A DNA stretch of 64,000 bases, taken from contig NZ_JACBZI010000001.1 of NCBI RefSeq assembly GCF_013408145.1, positions 2,246,001 through 2,310,000 of the forward strand. Direction: 5' to 3'. The translations under genes and the position numbers were made by a program. This DNA comes from Nocardioides marinus (lineage in GTDB: Bacteria > Actinomycetota > Actinomycetes > Propionibacteriales > Nocardioidaceae). Position 1 is the first letter of the stretch; the number at the start of each line of letters is the position of its first letter. The notes below the pieces were generated by a model. The model did not search any database. It had not been told where the DNA came from and saw only the letters and a program-made list of their open reading frames with translations. This document shows, one piece after another, positions 39,650 through 47,597 of the stretch.

Positions 39650-40532
39650 GTGGGGCTGATCGCCGTTCGCGGCTTCGCACTACTGCTGTGGGGAGCCCTG
39701 GCCGGGTGGGCCGTCGCGAGCCGAGGGATTCCCGGTGACGTGCTCGGGGTCGTCGTCCTGATCTGGCTGTTCACCGTCGCCTGGAACATCGACCAGCCGC
39801 CCGCCACGCACGCTCGGTTCGCGTTGGACTGGGCTCCGCTGGTTCTGGTGCTCGTCGCCTACACCTACACCAGGGGCATGGCGGACGAGCTCGGCATCGG
39901 TCCGTTCCTCCAGTGGCCGGCCACGGTGGACTCCTGGATGGGGGCGGGAGCAACCCCTACAGAGCACCTCCAGGCAGCCTGGTGCGCGCCGTCGTGCACC
40001 GTTGAGGGCGGCTCGCTATCGGATGCGTTGTTCTCACTGACCTACCTCAGCCACTTCGTGGTCGCCTACGGGCTCGCGACGTGGTGGTACCTCACGGATC
40101 GACGGGCATGGCGCGCTTGGGTCCGGCGATTCCTCGCCCTGTACGTGGGTGGCTTGATCGTCTACGTGGCGCACCCCTTGGCACCGCCGTGGATGGCAGC
40201 ACAGCAGGGTGTCCTCGATCCCTCGGTCTCGCGCATCACCGGACGAGGCATCTCTGACCTCGGGATCCAGCTGTCGCGCGTGCTGGAAGGCCGTCGCGAA
40301 TTCCGTCGCTGCCATGCCGTCACTCCACGCAGGCACGGCGGTGCTTGTGAGTCTCGTGCTTGCTTCCCGCGCAACCCGCTGGTGGGGGCACCTCTGGCAC
40401 CTGTACCCCTTGACCATGTGCATCGCACTGGTCTACTTCGCCGAGCACTATGTCGTCGACCTGCTGGCGGGAGCTCTCCTGGCTGCAGGGGTGCACCACG
40501 TGCTCGGGCGCTGGGAGCGACGCTCGGCCTAG
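39650..40532 (+). pseudogene. PAP2-superfamily membrane phosphatase gene with one-base frameshift
   Basis: The first part, from GTG 39650, encodes several membrane helices and FSLTYLSHFVVAYGLATWW, then IVYVAHPLAPPWMAAQQG. At 40284-40288 an extra G in CTGGAAGG breaks the frame. In the +1 frame the sequence continues KAVANSVAAMPSLHAGTAVLV and VYFAEHYVVDLLAGALLA, the PSxxxH and HxxxD motifs of PAP2 enzymes (inositol-phosphotransferase-like branch), ending TAG 40532. The coding on both sides is otherwise good, so this is a recent mutation or a base-call error. Third positions look less GC-rich than in neighbours. Its stop overlaps that of convergent ROK kinase. Confidence 0.8.
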
Positions 40533-41533
40533 CGGGTACGCCGCGGTCGTCGCGCGCGGGTGCGACGCGGTCGGGCGCCCCGACCGAGCCCGTCGCGGAC
40601 CATGCTGGCCGCGCCGACGGCGCCCGCCTCGGGACCGTGCGCCGCCCGGATGACGGGCGGGACGACCCGGTCGGCCGCACCGACCAACGAGCGGGCCAGC
40701 TCGTGGCGCGCTGGCTCCAGGAGCAGGTCCCCGGCAGCCGAGACTCCCCCGCCGACCACGACGACCTCGGGGTCGAAGGCGGCCACCAGGTTCGCGAGGC
40801 CGGTGCCGAGCCAGGTGCCGACGGAGGCGAAGGCCTGCAGGGCGACCTGGTCGCCCTCCGAGGCGGCCTGGGTCACCATCGGCCCGTCGACGAGCGACGG
40901 GTCCCCCTCGGCGAGGTCGAGCAGCACGCCGCCGGCCCCCGGCGCGTCGAGCGCGGCGCGCGCCAGCCGGACCAGTGCGTTGCCGGAGGAGTACTGCTCC
41001 CAGCAGCCGCGACCCCCGCACTCGCAGTCGCGGCCGTCCGGCACCACCTGCATGTGCCCAAACTCGCCCGCCATGCCGTTGCGCCCCCGATGCAGCTGGC
41101 GGCCCAGCACCACGGCACCGCCGATGCCGGTCCCGAGCGTGACGACCAGCGCGTCGCGGGCGCCGACCGCCGCGCCGTACGCCGTCTCCGCGCGGGCCGC
41201 GCAGTTCGCGTCGTTGTCCAAGAAGACCGGCACCTGCCAGCGCTCGGCCAGCCGGGCCCTGACCGACTGGCCGTGCCAGGGCAGGTGCGGGGCGAACATC
41301 ACCCGCTCCCCCGCGGCGTCGACGAAGCCCGCGGCTGCCAGGCCCACCCCGGCGACCCGGCGGCCGGCCGCCACCTCCTCGACCGCCTGGGTCAGCGCGT
41401 CCTCCACGAGCTCCACCTCGACCCGGCGGCCCGGGGTCAGCCGGCGCGCGACGCCCAGGACCTCGCCGTCCGGTGACACCTCGGCGGCCACGACCTTCGT
41501 GCCGCCGACGTCGACGCCGATGACGACCGACAT
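40529..41533 (-). CDS. ROK-family sugar kinase (glucokinase-like) 1
   Basis: A 334-residue cytosolic kinase. The ATP-binding motif is VIGVDVGGTKVVAAEV; the catalytic Asp lies in FLDNDANCAARAE; the substrate Glu and His lie in NGMAGEFGHMQVVPDG; the zinc site is CECGGRGCWEQYSSG. VVTLGTGIGGAVVLG and VVVVGGGVSAAGDLLL follow. Glucose is the most likely sugar, by similarity to actinobacterial ROK glucokinases. The C-terminus ends in an Arg-rich tail (GARPRRTRARRPRRTR) that is unusual. It follows a second ROK gene by 18 bp and is the last of a five-gene operon. No N-terminal HTH is present, so it is not a ROK repressor. Confidence 0.9.
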   Translation of the reverse strand: MSVVIGVDVGGTKVVAAEVSPDGEVLGVARRLTPGRRVEVELVEDALTQAVEEVAAGRRVAGVGLAAAGFVDAAGERVMFAPHLPWHGQSVRARLAERWQVPVFLDNDANCAARAETAYGAAVGARDALVVTLGTGIGGAVVLGRQLHRGRNGMAGEFGHMQVVPDGRDCECGGRGCWEQYSSGNALVRLARAALDAPGAGGVLLDLAEGDPSLVDGPMVTQAASEGDQVALQAFASVGTWLGTGLANLVAAFDPEVVVVGGGVSAAGDLLLEPARHELARSLVGAADRVVPPVIRAAHGPEAGAVGAASMVRDGLGRGARPRRTRARRPRRTR

Positions 41534-41551
41534 CTCAGCCCGCCCCGCCGG

Positions 41552-42493
41552 TCAGTGCCGGGCCAGGTCGGCGGCGCCGATGAGGCCGGCCCGGTTGCCC
41601 AGGCGCGCCTTGCGGATCTCCAGGCTGGGGCGGTGCCCACGGCCGGTCAGCTGGGCCGAGAACGCCTGGCGGACCGGTTGCAGCAGCAGGTCCCCCGCCT
41701 CGCTGACACCGCCGCCGATGACGCAGACGGCCGGGTCGAGGATGGCGGCCAGCGAGGCGATGCCCTCGCCCAACCAGTGCCCGAGCGTCGCGAGCTGCTC
41801 GACGGAGAAGGGGTCGCCGGCCCGAGCCGCCTCGGTGATGAGCGGGCCGGTGATCCGGTCGGCGTCGCCGCCGGCGAGGTCGAGCAGCCGGCGGGCGAGC
41901 AGGGAGCCGCCGCGCGCCTCGCTCCGGGCCTCGCGCACCATGGCGGAGCCGGAGGCGTACTGCTCCCAGCAGCCGTGGTTGCCGCAGCCGCAGAGCACCC
42001 CACCGGGCACGACGCGCATGTGGCCGATCTCGGCACCGACCCCGAAGGCGCCGCGGTAGAGCGCGCCGTCCAGGACGAGACCGCCGCCGACCCCGGTACC
42101 CACCGTGACCAGCAGCAGGTCGTCGACGTCGGCACCCGCACCGAAGCGGAACTCACCCCACGCCGCCACGTTGGCGTCGTTCTCGATCACCACCGGCAGC
42201 CCGAGGTCGCGCTCAAGCTCCGCGCGCAGGTCCACGTCGCGCCAGGCGATGTTGGGCGCGAACATCACGGTGGAGCGGCTCTTGTCGACGTACCCCGCCG
42301 CCCCGACACCGACGGCGCTCACGTCGTGCTCGGCGGCCAGACGTCGCACGAGGTCGCACACGGCGCGCTCGATGGCCTCCTCGTCGGTGGCCGGTGACTC
42401 CACCCGGAGCTCGGCCAGGATCGCGCCGTCCTCGTCCACGACACCGCCGAGAATCTTGGTGCCGCCGATGTCGATGCCGCAGGTCAGGCTCAC
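41552..42493 (-). CDS. ROK-family sugar kinase (glucokinase-like) 2
   Basis: A 313-residue paralogue of the next gene. CGIDIGGTKILGGVVDEDG binds ATP; VIENDANVAAWGE has the catalytic Asp; FGVGAEIGHMRVVPGG the Glu-His pair; LCGCGNHGCWEQYASGS the zinc ligands; VTVGTGVGGGLVLD and CVIGGGVSEAGDLLL follow. It shares about the same motif order as ROK 1 but differs widely elsewhere, so the duplication is not recent. GTG 42493 overlaps the DUF5304 stop (GTGA). In actinomycetes a ROK glucokinase is commonly found beside DUF5304 and an ArsA-like ATPase; this copy is the likelier orthologue of those. Confidence 0.9.
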   Translation of the reverse strand: MSLTCGIDIGGTKILGGVVDEDGAILAELRVESPATDEEAIERAVCDLVRRLAAEHDVSAVGVGAAGYVDKSRSTVMFAPNIAWRDVDLRAELERDLGLPVVIENDANVAAWGEFRFGAGADVDDLLLVTVGTGVGGGLVLDGALYRGAFGVGAEIGHMRVVPGGVLCGCGNHGCWEQYASGSAMVREARSEARGGSLLARRLLDLAGGDADRITGPLITEAARAGDPFSVEQLATLGHWLGEGIASLAAILDPAVCVIGGGVSEAGDLLLQPVRQAFSAQLTGRGHRPSLEIRKARLGNRAGLIGAADLARH

Positions 42494-43011
42494 TCGTCGG
42501 TCCCTCTGTCGCTGTCTGCCCCGGGGTCGGGCTGGTCGTCGCCGTGGGGCACGTCGTCCCACGGCTCTGCGTCGTCGAGGTCGATCCGCTCGACCCCCTG
42601 CCGCCGGGCGCCGGTGCCGCCCTGCTGGGCCGCCATGACCCCCGCGGCCGCCTGCATCAGCGAGGTCGCGGCGGTGGTCAGGTGCGCCCGCACCTCCGGG
42701 CTCAGCTCCCGCACGACGTGGATGGTGCGGCAGACCGGGCAGTAGCGGCACTCCGGACTTCCGTTGGCGAGGTTCTCGCGGAGGTTCTCGTCGAGGTGCT
42801 CGTGCACCTGGTGGGCCGTGCGGGCGGCCTGCTCGGCGATGCCCGACACCCCCTGGGCCCAGTCCTGCGCCCAGTCCTGCCCCTGGTCCTTGGCCCAGTC
42901 CGAGAGCGCCCCGAAGAGCTTGGCCGCCTCCTCGGCGACGCTCCCCACGTCCTCGCCCGGCTCCTCCGCCGGCCCCTGGTCACCGGGCCCGCGCGGCGGC
43001 TGCTCGCTCAT
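42490..43011 (-). CDS. DUF5304 family protein
   Basis: A 173-residue protein of unknown function. An acidic N-terminus is followed by an amphipathic helix region with a repeated Gln-Asp-Trp-Ala (from a 12-bp tandem repeat), then a CxxC-like cluster CRYCPVCRTIHVVRELSPEVRAHL that could bind zinc, the helical VRAHLTTAATSLMQAAAGVM and an acidic Asp-rich tail. This architecture matches DUF5304, which accompanies an ArsA-type ATPase and a glucokinase in streptomycetes. Both its ends overlap neighbours by 4 bp, so the operon is tightly coupled. No function is established. Confidence 0.82.
   Translation of the reverse strand: MSEQPPRGPGDQGPAEEPGEDVGSVAEEAAKLFGALSDWAKDQGQDWAQDWAQGVSGIAEQAARTAHQVHEHLDENLRENLANGSPECRYCPVCRTIHVVRELSPEVRAHLTTAATSLMQAAAGVMAAQQGGTGARRQGVERIDLDDAEPWDDVPHGDDQPDPGADSDRGTDE
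42857..42880. repeat. 12-bp tandem repeat (2 units) in the DUF5304 gene
   Basis: Two perfect units of GCCCAGTCCTGC, encoding a repeated Gln-Asp-Trp-Ala on the minus strand; related partial units continue on both sides. Confidence 0.75.
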
Positions 43012-44213
43012 CGCCGTGCCTCCTGCGGCCGTCGTACGTCGGCACCGGTCGCCTCGGGCTCGGCGAAGCGGACCCGGAGCTGACCGTCCTCGACCCGGGC
43101 ACCCGCGACCCGCAGCCGCGCGAGGCCCGAGGGCAGGGTCAGCAGTCGCCGGTAGGAACCCACCGTGACGACCAGCTCGTCACCGTTGCGCGCCAGGTCG
43201 ACCTCGGCCCGGGTCACGAAGGGCAGCGCCAGGCGCAGCACGGCACCCCGCTCGGTGCGGGTGACCTGGAAGGGCCCCTCGCCCCGCGGCGGCGCGAGCG
43301 GGTCGGAGCCGGCGTACACCTCGGTGGCGAGCGTGTGCAGCGCCTCCACCCCGACCGGCTCGACCGGACGGTACTCCGAGCGCCACACCGGCAGACCGGC
43401 GAAGGACTGCGAGACCTGGGCGAGCACGGCGTCCTGCGCGGCCACCCAGCCCTCGCGCCAGGCGTCGCCACCGGCCGGGAAGACCCGGTTGGCGACGACC
43501 CCGTCGACGCGGTAGCCGAAGAGAGAGAGGTTGGTGTAGCTGCGGCGGGCCTCCGCCAGCACGACGGTCTCGGGGGTGAGCACGAGGCGCACGCTCGCCT
43601 CCGGCCCCGACAGCAGGGCGCGGACCTGGTCGAGCTCGGCATGCAGCCGCTCGATCGCGTCGAAGACGTCGTCACCGGGCATGGGGACCCCGGCCGCCCT
43701 GGTGAGGACGGGCTTGAGCGCCTTGACGATGCGTCGCTCCGCGGGCAGCACCCGGTGCATGTACCAGCCGAGTGCCTCGGGCAGGGCCAGCAGGCGCAGC
43801 GTCTCGGCCGTCGGGGCGCAGTCGACGACCACGACGTCCCACCGGCCCGACATCGCCTGCAGCCGCAGCTCGAGGAGCGCCAGCACCTCCTCGGCCCCCG
43901 GGATGACGGTCAGCTCCTCGGCCGCCACCGGGTCCACCCCCGCGACGTCGAGGACCGAGAGCAGGTAGCGCTGGATGTCGGCCCACGACTGCTGGAACCG
44001 CAGCTGCGCGTCGACCTGCTGGACGAAGAGCCGAGGCGCGACCTCGGTCGGCTCCGGCCCGACGGGCGCGCCGAAGGCGTCGGCCAGCGAGTGCGCGGCA
44101 TCGGTCGAGAGCACCAGCGTGCGGAGCCCGTCGGCGGCCGCGAGCGCGGCCGTGCCGGACGCGACCGTCGACTTGCCGACGCCGCCCTTGCCGGTGAACA
44201 GGAGGATGCGCAC
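43008..44213 (-). CDS. ArsA/GET3-like ATPase
   Basis: A 401-residue deviant Walker ATPase. The P loop is LLFTGKGGVGKSTVASGTA with the signature Lys, the switch I region LVLSTDAAHSLADAFG with the conserved Asp, and VVVDCAPTAETLRLLALPEAL is switch II. The C-terminal part holds an extra beta domain (VTRTERGAVLRLALPFV, LVVTVGSYRRLLTLPSGLARLRVAGARVEDGQLRVRF) resembling the small HSP20-like module found in actinobacterial members. No arsenite-binding Cys triad is seen, so arsenic efflux is unlikely. Client proteins are unknown. GTG 44213 lies 10 bp after the SRPBCC gene; the stop overlaps the DUF5304 start. Confidence 0.87.
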   Translation of the reverse strand: MRILLFTGKGGVGKSTVASGTAALAAADGLRTLVLSTDAAHSLADAFGAPVGPEPTEVAPRLFVQQVDAQLRFQQSWADIQRYLLSVLDVAGVDPVAAEELTVIPGAEEVLALLELRLQAMSGRWDVVVVDCAPTAETLRLLALPEALGWYMHRVLPAERRIVKALKPVLTRAAGVPMPGDDVFDAIERLHAELDQVRALLSGPEASVRLVLTPETVVLAEARRSYTNLSLFGYRVDGVVANRVFPAGGDAWREGWVAAQDAVLAQVSQSFAGLPVWRSEYRPVEPVGVEALHTLATEVYAGSDPLAPPRGEGPFQVTRTERGAVLRLALPFVTRAEVDLARNGDELVVTVGSYRRLLTLPSGLARLRVAGARVEDGQLRVRFAEPEATGADVRRPQEARR

Positions 44214-44223
44214 GCAGCCGCCC

Positions 44224-44661
44224 TCAGGCCAGCTGCTCGACGCGCTTCTTGAGCCCCTTGAGCGCGGTGTCGATGAGGATCTTCTCGCCCTTGCGCTTGA
44301 GCATCCCGATGAGCGGGATCGAGACGTCGAGCGCGAGTCGGTAGGTGACCTCCGTCGAGCCGCCCACCTCCCGCAGGACGTAGGCGCCGTCCAGCGCCCG
44401 GAGCATCTTGCCCTCCACCAGGGTCCAGGTGACCTCGCGGTCGCCGTCCCAGGTGTAGGCCAGGGTGTACTCGTCCTTGATGGGCGAGACGTCCAGGGCG
44501 AAGAACACCTGCTCCGCCCGCCCTCCAGGGCCGGTGGAGACCACGTCGGCGGTGGTCACGCCCTTCGCCCAGGCGGGGTAGGACTCGAAGTCGGCGATGA
44601 CCGCCATGACGTCCGCGGGGGCGGCGTCGATGACGATCGACGAGGTGGTCTGCTCAGCCAC
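44224..44661 (-). CDS. SRPBCC-superfamily lipid-binding-like protein
   Basis: A 145-residue START/Bet v1-like protein. Start: IVIDAAPADVMAVIADFESYPAWAKGV, the usual first strand and helix of polyketide-cyclase/dehydrase-like SRPBCC proteins, with VTWTLVEGKMLRALDGAYVLREVGGSTEVTYRLALDV in the middle and a C-terminal basic helix IDTALKGLKKRVEQLA. It should bind a hydrophobic ligand in a central cavity. It opens the operon SRPBCC-ArsA-DUF5304-ROK-ROK. GTG 44661 has GGAAAGTG upstream. Divergent from the acyl-CoA synthetase gene, 140 bp between starts; a lipid link is possible (inference). Confidence 0.85.
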   Translation of the reverse strand: MAEQTTSSIVIDAAPADVMAVIADFESYPAWAKGVTTADVVSTGPGGRAEQVFFALDVSPIKDEYTLAYTWDGDREVTWTLVEGKMLRALDGAYVLREVGGSTEVTYRLALDVSIPLIGMLKRKGEKILIDTALKGLKKRVEQLA

Positions 44662-44756
44662 TGCGACTCACTTTCCGCGCTGGTTGATGGGGGCTGGAGA
44701 AGGAGACCTCCGGCTGCGCGAGCGTACCGGATGGGGCCGGGTCGACCCGACGGCGG

Positions 44757-44762
44757 TAACGT
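44757..44762 (+). promoter_or_regulatory. Promoter -10 of the acyl-CoA synthetase gene
   Basis: TAACGT at 44757-44762, with a leader of about 33 bp containing AGGAGCAGCA before GTG 44802. Confidence 0.5.
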
Positions 44763-44801
44763 GCCGAGGCACGTTCGTCGAAGGCCCAGACAGGAGCAGC
44801 A

Positions 44802-46592
44802 GTGCGCGAGTACTCGACGCCCATGACCGTCGAGGTCCCCACCACCGGCAACCTCACCGACGCGGTCCTCCGCAACGCGGCCGAGGCACCCGAGGCGGCC
44901 GTGATGAGCCGCCCCGACGGCACGGGCGGCTGGACCGACGTGACGGCCGCGGTGTTCCTCGACGAGGTGCGGGCCGTGGCCAAGGGTCTCGTGGCCGCCG
45001 GCGTCGAGCCCGGGGACCGGGTGGCGCTGATGTCGAAGACCCGGTACGAGTGGACGCTCCTGGACTACGCCATCTGGTTCGCCGGCGCCGTGACCGTGCC
45101 GGTCTACGAGACCTCCTCGGAGGAGCAGGTCGCCTGGATCCTCGCGGACTCCGGCGCCCGCGCCGTCGTCACCGAGGGCCCCGAGCACACCGCCCGGGTC
45201 AGTGCCGTGCGCGCCGACCTCGAGGACCTGCTGCACGTGTGGTCCTTCGCCGACAACGCCGTCGACGTGCTGACCCGGCTCGGGGCCGATGTCGCCGACG
45301 ACCTGCTCGAGCAGCGGCGTACGTCCGCGACCCCGCTGGACCTCGCGACGATCATCTACACCTCCGGCACCACCGGGCGTCCCAAGGGCTGCATGCTCAC
45401 GCACGGGAACTTCCTCTTCGAGCTCGGTGTCGCCACGGAGGAGCTCGAGTCGCTCTTCGACACCGAGGGCGCCTCGACGCTGCTGTTCCTGCCGCTGGCC
45501 CACGTGTTCGCCCGGATCATCCAGGTGGGGTGCGTCATGTCGCGCACCCGGCTGGGGCACAGCCCCGACATCAAGAACCTGCTGCCCGACCTGCAGTCCT
45601 TCCGTCCGACCTTCGTGCTCGCCGTGCCGCGGGTCTTCGAGAAGGTCTTCAACACCGCCTCCCAGAAGGCGGCGGCAGAGGGACGCGGCACGGTGTTCGA
45701 CCGGGCTGCCGAGACCGCGATCGCCTGGTCCCGCGCTCAGGACCGCGGCCGGGTGCCGCTGCGCGTGCGTGCCGAGCACGCCGTGTTCAGCCGCCTCGTC
45801 TACGGCAAGCTCCTCGCCGCCCTGGGCGGCAGCTGCACCTTCGCGGTCTCCGGCGGCGCCCCGCTCGGCGAGCGTCTGGGCCACTTCTACCGCGGGGTCG
45901 GCCTGACCATCCTCGAGGGCTACGGCCTGACCGAGACCACCGCCGCGCTCACCGTGAACCTCCCGGGGGCCCACAAGATCGGCACCGTCGGGCGTCCGCT
46001 CCCGGGCACGGCAGTGCGCGTCGCGGACGACGGCGAGCTGCTCTTCCGCGGCGGCCAGGTCTTCGCGGGCTACTGGGACAACGAGACCGCCACGGCCGAG
46101 ACCCTCGAACGCGACGGCTGGTTCCACAGCGGGGACGTCGGGGAGGTCGACGACGAGGGCTTCGTCCGCATCACCGGCCGCAAGAAGGAGATCCTCGTGA
46201 CCGCCGGCGGCAAGAACGTGGCGCCGGCCGTGCTCGAGGACCGCGTGCGCGCCCACGCGCTCGTGGACCAGTGCCTCGTCGTGGGCGACGGCCAGCCCTT
46301 CATCGGTGCGCTGGTCACGCTCGACCGCGAGGCCCTCGCGGTCTGGGCCGACGGACGCGGGCTCAGCGGATCGGCGGAGGACCTCCTCGATCACGCGGAC
46401 GTCCGCGCCGCGGTGGAGGAGGCCGTCGAGGACGCCAACCGAGCAGTCTCGAAGGCGGAGTCCATCCGCAAGTTCGCCGTCATCGCCGAGGAGTGGACGG
46501 AGGAGGGCGGCCAGCTGACGCCCAGCCTGAAGCTCAAGCGGTCGGTGGTCATGCGCGAGTCGCGGGCGCACGTGGAGGCGCTCTACCGCTGA
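44802..46592 (+). CDS. Long-chain acyl-CoA synthetase (FadD15-like AMP-forming ligase)
   Basis: A 596-residue ANL-family enzyme activating fatty acids via acyl-adenylate. P-loop-like motif TIIYTSGTTGRPKGCMLTHGN, LPLAHVFARIIQVG, GGAPLGERLGHFYRGVGLTILEGYGLTETTAALTVN (A5) and WFHSGDVGEVDDEGFVRITGRKKEILVTAGGKNVAP (A7-A8 with hinge) are all present, and a Lys close to the end (LKLKRSVV) suits the catalytic Lys. GTG 44802 (REYSTP start) is chosen over ATG 44823 because FadD15-type proteins begin this way and a Shine-Dalgarno site precedes it. It is divergent from the SRPBCC operon. Confidence 0.93.
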   Translation: MREYSTPMTVEVPTTGNLTDAVLRNAAEAPEAAVMSRPDGTGGWTDVTAAVFLDEVRAVAKGLVAAGVEPGDRVALMSKTRYEWTLLDYAIWFAGAVTVPVYETSSEEQVAWILADSGARAVVTEGPEHTARVSAVRADLEDLLHVWSFADNAVDVLTRLGADVADDLLEQRRTSATPLDLATIIYTSGTTGRPKGCMLTHGNFLFELGVATEELESLFDTEGASTLLFLPLAHVFARIIQVGCVMSRTRLGHSPDIKNLLPDLQSFRPTFVLAVPRVFEKVFNTASQKAAAEGRGTVFDRAAETAIAWSRAQDRGRVPLRVRAEHAVFSRLVYGKLLAALGGSCTFAVSGGAPLGERLGHFYRGVGLTILEGYGLTETTAALTVNLPGAHKIGTVGRPLPGTAVRVADDGELLFRGGQVFAGYWDNETATAETLERDGWFHSGDVGEVDDEGFVRITGRKKEILVTAGGKNVAPAVLEDRVRAHALVDQCLVVGDGQPFIGALVTLDREALAVWADGRGLSGSAEDLLDHADVRAAVEEAVEDANRAVSKAESIRKFAVIAEEWTEEGGQLTPSLKLKRSVVMRESRAHVEALYR

Positions 46593-46742
46593 GGTCGGCC
46601 TCCGGCCGTCACTCGCTGCTCCCCCGCCCCTCCCGCGCCTCGTCGGCTGCTCCCAGCGGACGGACGACACCCGTGGCATCCGCTGAGGCTCACAGCGGTC
46701 CGCAATTGCGGGAAAAGGGCCCATCGGCCCTACCGGCGCTCC

Positions 46743-46748
46743 TAGCAT
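46743..46748 (+). promoter_or_regulatory. Candidate promoter -10 of the Tad pilus locus
   Basis: TAGCAT at 46743-46748 in the 243-bp gap before the CpaB gene. No convincing -35 was found. A GC-rich hairpin (GGGGCG...CGCCCC, about 46760-46777) and a TGGGGCCCCA palindrome lie in the leader of about 80 bp. Confidence 0.35.
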
Positions 46749-46835
46749 GGCCGTGGAGGGGGGCGCTGCCGCGCCCCTGTCATGACGTGCGGACATGGGG
46801 ATGGGGCCCCACGTCCCTGCAACGAAAGGTTCGTG

Positions 46836-47588
46836 ATGGACCGTCGCAGGATGCTCCTCGTCGCCGCTGCCGTGGTGGCCGCCCTGGGGACCGCGTTGGT
46901 GTTCCTCTACGTCCGCGGCGCCGACAACCGGGCCCAGGAGAAGTTCGAGACCACCGACGTGCTGGTGGCCACCGTGCAGATCGAGCGCGGGGAGCGCATC
47001 GCCGACGCCGCCGCGGCCGGCAAGCTGGCCCGGCAGGCCGTGCCGCAGGGCCAGGTCCTGCCCGGTGCCCTGGTCACCACCGAGGGGGTCGACCAGAAGC
47101 TCGCACTGACCGTCATCTACCCCGGCGAGCAGATCGTGCCGCAGAAGCTGGGCGACACCGCCGTGGACGAGCCCCGGCTGCAGATCCCGGACGAGGGCGA
47201 CATGGCGATGTCGATCAACCTCACCGACCCGGCCCGCGTCGCCGGGTTCGTCAACCCCGGCTCCGAGGTCGCGATCTTCATCAACGGCAGCGACCCGACG
47301 ACCGGCCAGCCCTACTCCCGGGTGCTGCTGACCCGTGTGAAGGTCATCGCGGTGGGCTCCACCACTCCCGTCACGACCACGACCACCACCAACGGCCAGG
47401 GCGGCGAGGCCGGCCAGCAGGTGGTCGAGTCGCTGCCGCGCACCCTCATCACGCTCTCGGTCAGCCAGGTCCAGATGCAGCGGGTGCTGCTGGGACAGCA
47501 GCAGGGTGAGCTGTCCTTCGCACTGCTCACCGAGGACTCCAAGGTGACCCTCGCCCCGCCCACCACCTCCGACTCCCTCTTCCAGTGA
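46836..47588 (+). CDS. cpaB: Flp pilus assembly protein CpaB (RcpC)
   Basis: A 250-residue protein. An N-terminal signal anchor (MLLVAAAVVAALGTALVFLYV) is followed by a SAF domain (VLVATVQIERGERIADAAAAG, LARQAVPQGQ) and the RcpC region (DMAMSINLTDPARVAGFVNPGSEVAIFING). A Thr-rich run TTTTTTNGQGGEAG separates this from the final ITLSVSQVQMQRVLLGQQQGELSFAL. CpaB sits in the envelope and is needed to assemble the Tad pilus in Gram-negative bacteria; in monoderms it may bind the cell wall. ATG 46836 has AAAGG upstream. It heads the tad operon with 9 bp to tadZ. Confidence 0.9.
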   Translation: MDRRRMLLVAAAVVAALGTALVFLYVRGADNRAQEKFETTDVLVATVQIERGERIADAAAAGKLARQAVPQGQVLPGALVTTEGVDQKLALTVIYPGEQIVPQKLGDTAVDEPRLQIPDEGDMAMSINLTDPARVAGFVNPGSEVAIFINGSDPTTGQPYSRVLLTRVKVIAVGSTTPVTTTTTTNGQGGEAGQQVVESLPRTLITLSVSQVQMQRVLLGQQQGELSFALLTEDSKVTLAPPTTSDSLFQ

Positions 47589-47597
47589 GCTGATCCG

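Noticed and set aside
43008..44213. Arsenic resistance ATPase
   Set aside because: The P loop fits ArsA, but the arsenite-binding cysteines and arsB/arsR neighbours are absent.
46600..46625. Another copy of the 22-bp repeat after the acyl-CoA synthetase gene
   Set aside because: Only CCGTCACTCGC is shared; too short to call.
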